Origin: an uncultured Spirochaetaceae bacterium
Lineage (GTDB): Bacteria; Spirochaetota; Spirochaetia; Treponematales; Treponemataceae
NCBI GenBank assembly: GCA_902773215.1
Contig: CACYDQ010000205.1
Span: 1-21,512 of the forward strand
Direction: 5' to 3'
DNA length: 21,512 nt
The notes below the pieces were generated by a model that worked only from the letters and a program-made list of their open reading frames with translations, made no database searches and was not told the origin of the DNA. Made by a program: the position numbers and the translations under genes. Positions 15,617 through 21,512 of this stretch are shown in pieces (the first letter of the stretch is position 1; each line of letters begins with the position of its first letter).

Positions 15617-16528
15617 TCAGAAAAGCTTTTCCCCAAGCAGGCGGGCTGCAAGGGCGACCGCCATCATCGCCGTGTCGTTCCTGTCATCCAGAATCGGGTT
15701 CACCTCGACAATCTCCATTGATTTGACCATGCCCAGTGTCTCCATCTCCTCCATGAGAAGCAGCCCTTCCCGGTAGGTCAGGCCGCCCGGCACGGGAACG
15801 CCGGTTCCCGGGGCGATTGACGGGTCAAAGGCATCCATGTCGAAGCTGATGTGGACGACATCGCAGTGGGTCTTGAAGAAGAGGCGGACTTTCTTGAGGA
15901 TTTCAGAGAAGCCCATCCGGTCTATGTCGCTGACCGTAAAGCAGGTGACCCCGGCCTCGTGCATCAGGGCCTTCTCGCCCGGATCCAGGTCGCGCGTCCC
16001 GACAAAGCAGATGTTAGCCGGGTCAACCTTGCGCCCGTCCGTGTACAGGTTCACAAGCTCCGGCAGCCCGTAGCCCGCGCTCGCCGCAAGGCACTCGCCG
16101 TGGATGTTGCCGGATGGGGACGTGTCTGCCGTGTTGAAGTCGCCGTGGGCATCGACGTAGAGCACGCCCAGGCGGAGCCCTTTCTCCTTGCACCATGAGC
16201 CGACGCCCGCGAGGCTTCCGAGAACGATGGAATGATCTCCCCCGAGGACAAGGGGGAACTCGTCTTTCTTGACGGAAGCCTCCACGTGGGCGGCGAGGGT
16301 CTCGCAGGCCGTCACGATGGGAAGGAGGTATTTGGCCTTTGGATTGTTTCCCACGTCCGCATACTCCTGCGGCACGACCGGGATGGGCGGGGCGGGCGGC
16401 ACGACCGTATGGCCGAGCGACTGAATCTTGTCCTTTATTCCCGCAAGGCGGATTGCCGACGGCCCCATGTCCGAGCCGTGCCTCCTGCCCCCGAAGTCCA
16501 GTGGCATTTCGATTATGTTCACGTTCAT
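15617..16528 (-). CDS. rocF: Arginase
   Basis: Hydrolyses arginine to ornithine and urea with a two-manganese centre. The 303 residues match the usual length. Metal ligands are visible: His99 in LGGDHSI, Asp126/His128/Asp130 in DAHGDFNT, and Asp230/Asp232 in SFDMDAFDP. SGNIHGE (139-145) is the arginase substrate loop and favours arginase over agmatinase, as does APGTGVPVPGGLTYREG. GGGAGG-type spacing is good: GGGAGG lies 6 bases before the ATG. It follows the YczE-type gene by 39 bases and is probably the last gene of the thioesterase operon, although a promoter in that gap cannot be excluded. A specialised formiminoglutamase is the less likely alternative. Confidence 0.92.
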   Translation of the reverse strand: MNVNIIEMPLDFGGRRHGSDMGPSAIRLAGIKDKIQSLGHTVVPPAPPIPVVPQEYADVGNNPKAKYLLPIVTACETLAAHVEASVKKDEFPLVLGGDHSIVLGSLAGVGSWCKEKGLRLGVLYVDAHGDFNTADTSPSGNIHGECLAASAGYGLPELVNLYTDGRKVDPANICFVGTRDLDPGEKALMHEAGVTCFTVSDIDRMGFSEILKKVRLFFKTHCDVVHISFDMDAFDPSIAPGTGVPVPGGLTYREGLLLMEEMETLGMVKSMEIVEVNPILDDRNDTAMMAVALAARLLGEKLF

Positions 16529-16567
16529 TGAATACCTCCCAAGGTGCTTGTTTTTGTATGCGGCCTG

Positions 16568-17272
16568 TCAGTCCCGGAACACGCTGACGTGCTCCTTCAT
16601 CAGCCGGCCCACGGTGCTGATGGCAGGTCCCATCGCGAACGCCATTATGACGGTGCCGAGGAGCGAGCCCTGCATGCCCCGCGCGGAAGTCAGGCCGGCG
16701 GCAAGGCCGATTCCCACGGCGAGCAGGTCATAGAGAATCCTGATGGCGAAGTAGGGAATCTTGGGGAGCCAGCCGCTGATTATCTTTATGGCCGCATCGT
16801 AGGGGGAAAGGCCCATGTCGCAGTTCATGTAGACTGCCGCCGTCACGATGAAGAAGAAGAGCGAGAGGGCGAACACGGCGACGCGAAGGGGGAAGTATTC
16901 CGGCAGGCAGATAATGCCGTGCAGGCCGGCCTTGAGCCAGAGCCAGCAGAAGAAGTCCGCCGTGTAGCCGATGAGAATCATGTTCATGACCGTGCCCGCC
17001 CCGATGAGCTCCGGGCCGAAGGCGAGCATGAACAGCAGCATGGCGGCGTTGAGCGTCAGCTGCCAGTTGCCGAGCGTCCAGCCCAGCTTGCTTGCCAGGT
17101 TCAGGTTCATGAAGGAGTAGGGGTCAGTCCCCCAGCTGGCCTCTATGAGGAAGGAGAGGCTGAATCCCATCAGGAATATCGCGACGGCGACAAAAAGAAA
17201 TTTCTTCCAGAAGTTCTTGACGCGGAACTTGCTCGTAAGCCGTCCCAGGTAGTTTCCGGTAATCGTGCTCAT
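16568..17272 (-). CDS. YczE/YitT-type integral membrane protein
   Basis: A 234-residue membrane protein of the YczE/YyaS group (COG2364-like), whose function is not established. It has an internal duplication: the first half holds EASWGTDPYSFMNLNLASKL followed by WTLGNWQLTLNAAM, and the second half NCDMGLSPYDAAIKIISGWL followed by KIPYFAIRILYDLL. Each G-x-(D/S)PY motif sits at the same place in its half. About six helices are apparent. The start overlaps the thioesterase stop by 4 bases (ATGA), so the two are co-translated. Pairing with a fatty-acyl thioesterase hints at a link to lipids, but this is only context. Confidence 0.8.
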   Translation of the reverse strand: MSTITGNYLGRLTSKFRVKNFWKKFLFVAVAIFLMGFSLSFLIEASWGTDPYSFMNLNLASKLGWTLGNWQLTLNAAMLLFMLAFGPELIGAGTVMNMILIGYTADFFCWLWLKAGLHGIICLPEYFPLRVAVFALSLFFFIVTAAVYMNCDMGLSPYDAAIKIISGWLPKIPYFAIRILYDLLAVGIGLAAGLTSARGMQGSLLGTVIMAFAMGPAISTVGRLMKEHVSVFRD

Positions 17273-18027
17273 TTCCAGTACAGCTCCGCCTCAAAAGAAT
17301 TCCCGTCCTCTGTTTTGCCCACCATGACGAGCTTGCGCTCCGCCTCGTCCGCCTTGCCGAAGACCTGCATCTTCTGATCCAGCTTGGCCTCTTTAGAATA
17401 GTTCAGGCGGAAGTCCGTGAACTCCTTGCCGCGCAGGGCTGGGGGCAGCGCATCCTCCACGAAGGCCCCGTAGCGGCAGTTGTTCGTGTGGCAGTTCGAG
17501 TCTATGTCGGACAGGCCGATTGTCCGCTCATGCCAGAGCTCCATGTCCGGCGGCAGGATGATTTTGCCGGGCTTCAGGCAGTCATGCGTCTCCTCCCGCT
17601 CCACCGGCGGGCGGAGGGTAAAGTCCCTGCTCGGGATAATCCTGCGGGTCGTGGGGTTGACGAGAAGCCAGCTGGACAGGCCGGAGACCAACAGCCCGCC
17701 CCCTTCGTCCGTAATCTCGTAGGCTCGCCTGAGCTGGAGCGGCTCGGGCTTCTCTTCCCAGGTCGTCACGTTTACCCGCTGGTCGGCACGAGGTATCGTG
17801 TGGAAGCGGAAGGAAACGCGGGACACCAGAATCGCAATGTCACGCTCCGCAAGGAAGGCGAACGACATCCCCCGCTCCCGGTAGTCCTCGACAGCCGCGT
17901 CCGCGGTCAGGCGCAAGAGCTCGGCAAGGGAAATAGTCTTGCCCGCGCCGCATTGGGAGAAAAAGAGCAGGGACTCCCGGTGAAAGGTCGTCCGGTCATC
18001 GTCATGATAGAGCCTGAGATTGTACAT
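17269..18027 (-). CDS. Acyl-ACP thioesterase
   Basis: Releases free fatty acids from acyl carrier protein. The 252-residue protein has the double hot-dog layout of the bacterial/plant acyl-ACP thioesterase family. The N-terminal half holds MSFAFLAERDIAILVSR and VSFRFHTIPRADQRVNV. The C-terminal half holds GLSDIDSNCHTNNCRYGAFV (about 171-190), where Asp, His and Asn of DxDxNxHxNN form the active site. SSWLLVNPTTRRIIPS joins the halves. The ATG at 18025-18027 lies 8 bases after a TATAAT, and there is no ribosome site. It is the first gene of a three-gene unit with the YczE-type protein and arginase. An inverted repeat just upstream of its -35 box may be an operator. Confidence 0.9.
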   Translation of the reverse strand: MYNLRLYHDDDRTTFHRESLLFFSQCGAGKTISLAELLRLTADAAVEDYRERGMSFAFLAERDIAILVSRVSFRFHTIPRADQRVNVTTWEEKPEPLQLRRAYEITDEGGGLLVSGLSSWLLVNPTTRRIIPSRDFTLRPPVEREETHDCLKPGKIILPPDMELWHERTIGLSDIDSNCHTNNCRYGAFVEDALPPALRGKEFTDFRLNYSKEAKLDQKMQVFGKADEAERKLVMVGKTEDGNSFEAELYWK

Positions 18028-18035
18028 AGGGGCAT

Positions 18036-18064
18036 ATTATAATGGAAGAGATTGATTTGGACAA
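18036..18064 (-). promoter_or_regulatory. Promoter of the thioesterase operon
   Basis: Minus strand: TTGTCC (18059-18064), 17-bp spacer, TATAAT (18036-18041), then 8 bases to the ATG at 18027. It predicts a leader of one or two bases at most. Confidence 0.6.
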
Positions 18065-18072
18065 TAACATGA

Positions 18073-18088
18073 GTTCATGTGAGTGAAC
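18073..18088. promoter_or_regulatory. Inverted repeat upstream of the thioesterase promoter
   Basis: GTTCA (18073-18077) and TGAAC (18084-18088) are inverted around six bases, within a larger imperfect dyad flanked by ACATG and CATGT. It lies about 9 bp upstream of the thioesterase -35 box. It could bind a dimeric regulator; none is identified. Confidence 0.3.
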
Positions 18089-18128
18089 ATGTATTTTCTC
18101 TGAAAAAAAAGGGTTTAGGGTATCCCTC

Positions 18129-18230
18129 AACGGGCGTTTTTGGGTGTGCTAAACGGGCGTTTTTGGGTGTGCTAAACGGGCGTTTTTGGGTGTGCTAAAC
18201 GGACGTTTTTGGGTGTGCTAAACGGACGTT
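18129..18230. repeat. 23-bp tandem repeat array (four units plus ten bases)
   Basis: Units start at 18129, 18152, 18175 and 18198, with a truncated fifth at 18221-18230. The unit runs from AACGGGCG through TTTTTGGGTG to TGCTA. The only difference is G to A at base 6 in units four and five. Each unit carries a dyad AACG-NN-CGTT (AAACG-NN-CGTTT in units 2-5, counting the preceding A). The array ends 13 bp before the -35 box of the SPFH gene. The intergenic region 18028-18310 otherwise holds the thioesterase promoter, an A8 run (18103-18110) and the SPFH promoter. Confidence 0.95.
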
Positions 18231-18243
18231 CTTCACTTTTTCC

Positions 18244-18272
18244 TTGTCTTACGGGGTAAAATGCTGTACAAT
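18244..18272 (+). promoter_or_regulatory. Promoter of the SPFH gene
   Basis: TTGTCT (18244-18249), 17-bp spacer, TACAAT (18267-18272). It gives a leader of about 30 bases with GGAAGCGAGG before the ATG. A second -10 match, TATAAT (18281-18286), lacks a -35 element at the right distance. Confidence 0.5.
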
Positions 18273-18310
18273 CTTCCATATATAATACCTTTATAGGAAG
18301 CGAGGCACGT

Positions 18311-19672
18311 ATGGGCTTAATTGCGGCTGCATTAGGGACGGTCAACGGGGTTTTGGCCGACCAGTGGAAAGAATATTTTTACTGCGAGTCAATCAGCAAC
18401 GACATCCTGATGGTCAAAGGACAAAAGAAGACCGGCGGCCGGTCATCCAATACCAAGGGGTCGGACAACGTCATCTCCCAGGGGTCGGTCATAGCCGTCG
18501 CTGACGGGCAGTGCATGATTATCGTGGAGAACGGCAAGGTCGCCGAGCTGTGCGCCCAGCCGGGCGAATACAAGTACGACTCCTCGCTGGAGCCGTCGAT
18601 TTTTGCGGGCAACCTGGGCGAGGGCATCATCAATACCTTCAAGGAGCTGGGCAAGAGGTTTACCTTCGGCGGGGAGCCTGCCAAGGATCAGAGGGTTTAC
18701 TACGTCAACACCAAGGAGATAATCGGCAACAAGTACGGCACGGCCCAGCCCGTCCCCTTCACGGTTATAGACCAGCGGGCGAACCTGGAGATGCTGGTCC
18801 GCATAAAGTGCTTCGGTGAGTACAGCTTCAGGATAAGCGACCCCATCCTCTTCTATACGAACATAGCGAGCAACGTCAGTTCCGAATACGCCAAGGAACA
18901 GCTGGACGGCCAGATGCGGTCCGAGCTGCTGACGGCGCTGCAGCCCGCGTTTGCCGTCCTGTCCGAAAAGGGCATCCGCTACTCCGCCCTGCCCGGCCAC
19001 ACGATGGAGCTTGCCGATGCCCTGAACCAGCAGCTTTCCACTAAGTGGAAGAACCTGCGCGGCATGGAGATAGTCTCGTTCGGCGTCTCGTCCATCAAGG
19101 CGGACGAGGAGGACGAGAAGAAGCTGCAGGATGCCCAGCTGAACGTGACCTATTCCTCGGACCCGAGGAAGTACCAGACGATGATGGGCATGGGAACCGT
19201 GGAGGCCATGAAAGCCGCCGCCAACAACGCGAACGGTGCGATGGCGGGCTTTATGGGCATGGGCATGGCGAACGGCATGGGCATGGGAGGCGGCATGGGC
19301 ATGAACGCCTGGGCCCAGCAGGGTGTCCAGACGCCCCCGCCCGGAGGCTTTGCCCAGGGAGGCGGTCAGCCGGCCCCATCGGCGCAGCCTGCCGCCGGAG
19401 CATGGAAGTGCCCCAAGTGCGGAAGCAGCGCGAGCGGCAAGTTCTGCCCTGACTGCGGCTCTCCCAAGCCCGCCGACACCGCCGGATGGACATGCTCCTG
19501 CGGTGCGGTCAACAAGGGCAAGTTCTGCCAGGAGTGCGGCAAGCCCAAGCCCGCCGGTGCCCCCCTCTACAAGTGTGACAAATGCGGATGGGAGCCTTCC
19601 GACCCCCACAACCCGCCCAAGTTCTGTCCTGAGTGCGGGGATCCCTTCGACACGGGCGACATCGTTGGGTAA
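18311..19672 (+). CDS. SPFH-domain (YdjI / virion-core-like) protein with zinc ribbons
   Basis: A 453-residue protein. Residues 1-290 resemble the SPFH-like family often labelled virion core protein (YdjI, COG4260), which forms membrane-associated assemblies in envelope stress systems. Conserved-looking parts are YYVNTKEIIGNKYGTAQP (130-147) and VSSEYAKEQLDGQMRSEL (189-206). Residues 291-340 are a Met/Gly-rich linker (MGMG repeats). Residues 365-445 hold three zinc ribbons: Cys367/370/379/382; Cys395/397/406/409 (CxC instead of CxxC); and Cys422/425/439/442. No signal peptide is seen. GGAAGCGAGG precedes the ATG. The repeat array upstream suggests special regulation. apt follows after 31 bases and may be co-transcribed. 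Function in this organism is inferred from family only. Confidence 0.82.
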   Translation: MGLIAAALGTVNGVLADQWKEYFYCESISNDILMVKGQKKTGGRSSNTKGSDNVISQGSVIAVADGQCMIIVENGKVAELCAQPGEYKYDSSLEPSIFAGNLGEGIINTFKELGKRFTFGGEPAKDQRVYYVNTKEIIGNKYGTAQPVPFTVIDQRANLEMLVRIKCFGEYSFRISDPILFYTNIASNVSSEYAKEQLDGQMRSELLTALQPAFAVLSEKGIRYSALPGHTMELADALNQQLSTKWKNLRGMEIVSFGVSSIKADEEDEKKLQDAQLNVTYSSDPRKYQTMMGMGTVEAMKAAANNANGAMAGFMGMGMANGMGMGGGMGMNAWAQQGVQTPPPGGFAQGGGQPAPSAQPAAGAWKCPKCGSSASGKFCPDCGSPKPADTAGWTCSCGAVNKGKFCQECGKPKPAGAPLYKCDKCGWEPSDPHNPPKFCPECGDPFDTGDIVG

Positions 19673-19703
19673 AACGTGATATAGGAAGGAAAGAGGTATA
19701 ACT

Positions 19704-20246
19704 ATGGACAAGGATTTTGAGGTTCTGGACAAGGTTGTGGGCCGCGTGCCGGACTTCCCCAAGCACGGGGTTCTCTTCTATGATATAACGGGAGTGCTCC
19801 GCCATCCCGATGCGTTCAAGTACTGCATCGACCGCATGGTGGAGATTTACAAGGACAAGCAGATTGACGCGGTGGCCGGCATAGAGTCGCGCGGCTTCAT
19901 CTTCGCCGCCCCCTTCGCGGAGCGGGTGGGGGTTCCCCTCATCCTGATACGTAAGGCGGGAAAGCTTCCGGGCAAGACCTACAACTGTAAGTACAGCCTG
20001 GAGTATGCGCAGGCGGAGATTGAGGTGCATGTTACGGACATCCAGAAGGGGCAGAAAATCCTCCTCGTCGATGACCTGATTGCGACCGGCGGAACCCTCC
20101 GCGCGGCGAACAACCTGATAGAGCAGGGAGGGGCGACGGTCACCGACGTGTTCGGTGTCATAGGGCTTCCCTTCCTGGGCTACGAGAAAGCCCTCGCCCC
20201 GATAAAGGCGACGACCCTCATCAACTACAATTCCGAGTCAAAGTAA
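19704..20246 (+). CDS. apt: Adenine phosphoribosyltransferase
   Basis: Salvages adenine with PRPP to AMP in the cytosol. The 180 residues match the family. VPDFPKHGVLFYDIT (15-29) is the adenine-side signature, and ILLVDDLIATGGT (119-131) is the PRPP loop. ESRGFIF (61-67) and KAGKLPGKTY (84-93) are also typical of Apt. A purine-rich ribosome site (AGGAAGGAAAGAGG) precedes the ATG by 7 bases. It lies 31 bases after the SPFH gene with no promoter or hairpin between, so a shared transcript is likely. A strong GC hairpin follows the stop codon. Confidence 0.96.
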   Translation: MDKDFEVLDKVVGRVPDFPKHGVLFYDITGVLRHPDAFKYCIDRMVEIYKDKQIDAVAGIESRGFIFAAPFAERVGVPLILIRKAGKLPGKTYNCKYSLEYAQAEIEVHVTDIQKGQKILLVDDLIATGGTLRAANNLIEQGGATVTDVFGVIGLPFLGYEKALAPIKATTLINYNSESK

Positions 20247-20258
20247 AAATCATGCTGG

Positions 20259-20282
20259 CCCGCCCCTGCGGCACGGGGCGGG
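20259..20282 (+). terminator. GC-rich hairpin after apt
   Basis: CCCGCCCC (20259-20266) pairs perfectly with GGGGCGGG (20275-20282) around an 8-base loop, 12 bases beyond the apt stop. No T-run follows, but it lies just before the promoter of the next gene, consistent with a transcript end. Confidence 0.6.
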
Positions 20283-20298
20283 ATTCATCCGGGTGTCT

Positions 20299-20326
20299 TT
20301 GCACGAAGCTGCTTTTCCGCTACAAT
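20299..20326 (+). promoter_or_regulatory. Promoter of the YbgC-type thioesterase
   Basis: TTGCAC (20299-20304), 16-bp spacer, TACAAT (20321-20326), then 9 bases to the ATG at 20336. No ribosome site is visible; a leader of about 2-3 bases is predicted. Confidence 0.55.
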
Positions 20327-20335
20327 GCTGGTACT

Positions 20336-20755
20336 ATGGAAAAATACGTTCACCGGGTGAATTATTACGAGACGGACAAGATGGGGATTACCCACCATTC
20401 CAACTACATACGCTTCATGGAGGAGGCCCGCGTCCACTTCATGGACCAGATTGGCTGGGGCTATGCCAAGATGGAGGAGGAGGGGGTGGCTTCCCCCGTC
20501 CTCGCCGTGACCTGCGACTACAAGCACTCCACGACTTTCTCCGACGTAATCGAGATAGAGGTCTCCCTGCTCAGCCTGTCCGCCGTCAAGATGCAGATAG
20601 GCTACACGATGACCTGCAAGGGGCGGGTGGTCTGCACCGGGACGAGCACCCACTGCTTTCTGAGCAAGGAGGGCCGTCCCCTCATCCTGAAGAAGGCCCT
20701 TCCCGGTTTCTACGACACGCTCAGCGGCCTGTCAGCTCAAGCGCCTTCGACTTGA
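20336..20755 (+). CDS. YbgC/FadM-type acyl-CoA thioesterase (hot-dog fold)
   Basis: A 139-residue single hot-dog protein that likely hydrolyses acyl-CoA thioesters. The signature YYETDKMGITHHSNYIRFME (10-29) contains the catalytic Asp14 and the HxxY pattern of the 4-hydroxybenzoyl-CoA thioesterase/YbgC group; EARVHFMDQIG follows. I start at MEKYVHRVNYYE because the longer frame from 20252 would translate the apt terminator hairpin. The last 35 bases overlap the end of trpA on the opposite strand. The substrate is unknown; it is not obviously linked to the Tol-Pal genes that accompany ybgC elsewhere. Confidence 0.9.
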   Translation: MEKYVHRVNYYETDKMGITHHSNYIRFMEEARVHFMDQIGWGYAKMEEEGVASPVLAVTCDYKHSTTFSDVIEIEVSLLSLSAVKMQIGYTMTCKGRVVCTGTSTHCFLSKEGRPLILKKALPGFYDTLSGLSAQAPST

Positions 20756-21473
20756 CGGCCTCATAGAGCTTGTCCCTGTCGCCCTTGTTCTTGTCGATAA
20801 GGCGGACAAAGACGCTCCCGGCGACGATTGCCTCCACTGATGAGGCGAGGGCTTTTGCCTGATTGCCGTCCTGGATGCCGAATCCGCCGTAGACCTTGCT
20901 GCCGCCCGCGCTGACCTTGCCGAGGAAGCTGACGGTCGCCGCGTCAATTGTCGTGGACGTGCCGGTTATGCCCGTCCTGAGCGCGGCGTAGATGTGGGCG
21001 AACCCCGCGTGGGCGAGCTTGTCCAGCCTGTTCTCCGCCATGCTCGGTGCGGCGACGGGGATGTTCTCCATGCCGTTCGCCGTGCATGCAGCCGTCAGTC
21101 CCTCGTCGTGGTCGAAGGGCAGGTCGGGGATAATCATCCCCTTGACCCCGGCTTGTGCCGCCCGTTTGCAGAAGGCGGCGACTCCCGGCGTGTATATGAG
21201 CGAGCCGTAGCTCATTATATAGATAAGAACCTGCGGGAATGCCTGGTGCAGGCGGGCAATGAAGGCAAGCCCGTCCTCCGTCCGGTAGCGGCGGGACAGG
21301 ACTTCCGTGCAGGCCCCCTGTATGGCGGGTCCGTCCGCGCTCGGGTCGGAGAAGGGCAGCTGCACTTCCAGGATGTCCGCTCCGCCGTCCACCATCGCCT
21401 GTGCCGCCGTGAAGGCAAGCTCGTCAGTCGGGTATCCTGCCACAAGGTGGCTCATAAGCTGTATCTTTTCCAT
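20721..21473 (-). CDS. trpA: Tryptophan synthase alpha chain
   Basis: Cleaves indole-3-glycerol phosphate to indole and glyceraldehyde 3-phosphate, passing indole to TrpB. The 250-residue protein keeps the catalytic Glu36 in DILEVQLPFSD and Asp47 in SADGPAIQ (Glu49 and Asp60 in the Salmonella enzyme). GMIIPDLP and VYGGFGIQD are the later phosphate-side motifs. It lacks about 13 N-terminal residues compared with enterobacterial TrpA, starting MEKIQLMSHLVAGYPT. AAGGAGAAATCAG before the ATG is a good ribosome site. It begins 12 bases after the stop of an upstream gene, probably trpB. The end overlaps the convergent thioesterase by 35 bases. Confidence 0.95.
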   Translation of the reverse strand: MEKIQLMSHLVAGYPTDELAFTAAQAMVDGGADILEVQLPFSDPSADGPAIQGACTEVLSRRYRTEDGLAFIARLHQAFPQVLIYIMSYGSLIYTPGVAAFCKRAAQAGVKGMIIPDLPFDHDEGLTAACTANGMENIPVAAPSMAENRLDKLAHAGFAHIYAALRTGITGTSTTIDAATVSFLGKVSAGGSKVYGGFGIQDGNQAKALASSVEAIVAGSVFVRLIDKNKGDRDKLYEAVKSKALELTGR

Positions 21474-21485
21474 TCTGATTTCTCC

Positions 21486-21512
21486 TTATGCCTGGTGCAC
21501 GTCCTCGTTCGC
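21486..21512 (-). CDS. C-terminal end of an upstream gene, probably trpB
   Basis: The last eight codons (ANEDVHQA) and a TAA stop enter from the window edge, 12 bases before trpA. TrpB is the usual gene here and often ends in a similar acidic-V-H tail, but eight residues cannot prove it. Confidence 0.45.
   Translation of the reverse strand, partial: ANEDVHQA

Noticed and set aside
18117..18127. AGGG-TAT-CCCT hairpin followed by T8 on the minus strand as a terminator
   Set aside because: The stem is only 4 bp and no gene reads into it from the right on that strand.
18129..18230. CRISPR array
   Set aside because: Units are contiguous 23-bp tandem copies without variable spacers, and no cas genes are near.
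18443..19762. Long antisense open frame of 439 codons across the SPFH gene
   Set aside because: It mirrors a GC-rich gene with well-supported domains; its own translation is low-complexity (R/G/L/V-rich) with no motif or start signal.
20252..20335. Longer start for the YbgC-type thioesterase
   Set aside because: The extension would translate the GC-rich hairpin after apt and the promoter; the hot-dog family begins at MEKYVHRVNYYE.

Overview
The window looks like chromosomal DNA of a treponeme-like spirochaete, probably a gut or rumen type with fairly high GC. The reasons are a large conserved-looking protein of the kind I associate with Treponema sitting directly before a GAF-GGDEF cyclase, a PilZ/TPR pair, an acyl-ACP thioesterase and LuxS in one stretch. 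The genus is inference; no rRNA is present to settle it.

Layout. (1) 67-546, minus: luxS with its own promoter. (2) 697-7672, minus: a surface-polysaccharide operon transcribed leftwards. In transcription order it holds a 41-codon leader ORF, fdtA, a multipass GT-C-like protein, a GT2 glycosyltransferase, fdtB, an acyltransferase-3 gene broken at a G9 tract, fdtC, and a DUF6056-like membrane protein broken near a T6 tract. FdtA, FdtB and FdtC together would make a dTDP-3-acetamido-3,6-dideoxyhexose from dTDP-4-keto-6-deoxyglucose; rmlA and rmlB must lie elsewhere. (3) 7729-10783: a second acyltransferase (minus) and a 630-residue membrane protein (plus), divergent from an 85-bp region with back-to-back promoters. 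(4) 10831-15600, plus: PilZ protein + TPR protein, then a protein of unknown function + GAF-GGDEF cyclase, a cyclic-di-GMP neighbourhood. (5) 15617-18027, minus: acyl-ACP thioesterase, YczE-type membrane protein, arginase. (6) 18028-18310: intergenic, with an inverted repeat, a 23-bp tandem repeat array and promoters. (7) 18311-20755, plus: SPFH/zinc-ribbon protein, apt, YbgC-type thioesterase. (8) 20721-21512, minus: trpA preceded by the last codons of another gene, probably trpB.

Two observations stand out. First, seven transcription units have a good -35/-10 pair (16-17 bp spacer) whose -10 hexamer ends only 6-9 bp before the start codon, with no Shine-Dalgarno sequence. This predicts leaderless or almost leaderless mRNAs, whereas genes inside operons and luxS, SPFH, apt and trpA have ordinary ribosome sites. 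Second, the polysaccharide O-acyltransferase is interrupted exactly at a nine-base G tract, which is the usual form of a phase-variable gene in its OFF state (an assembly error is the alternative).
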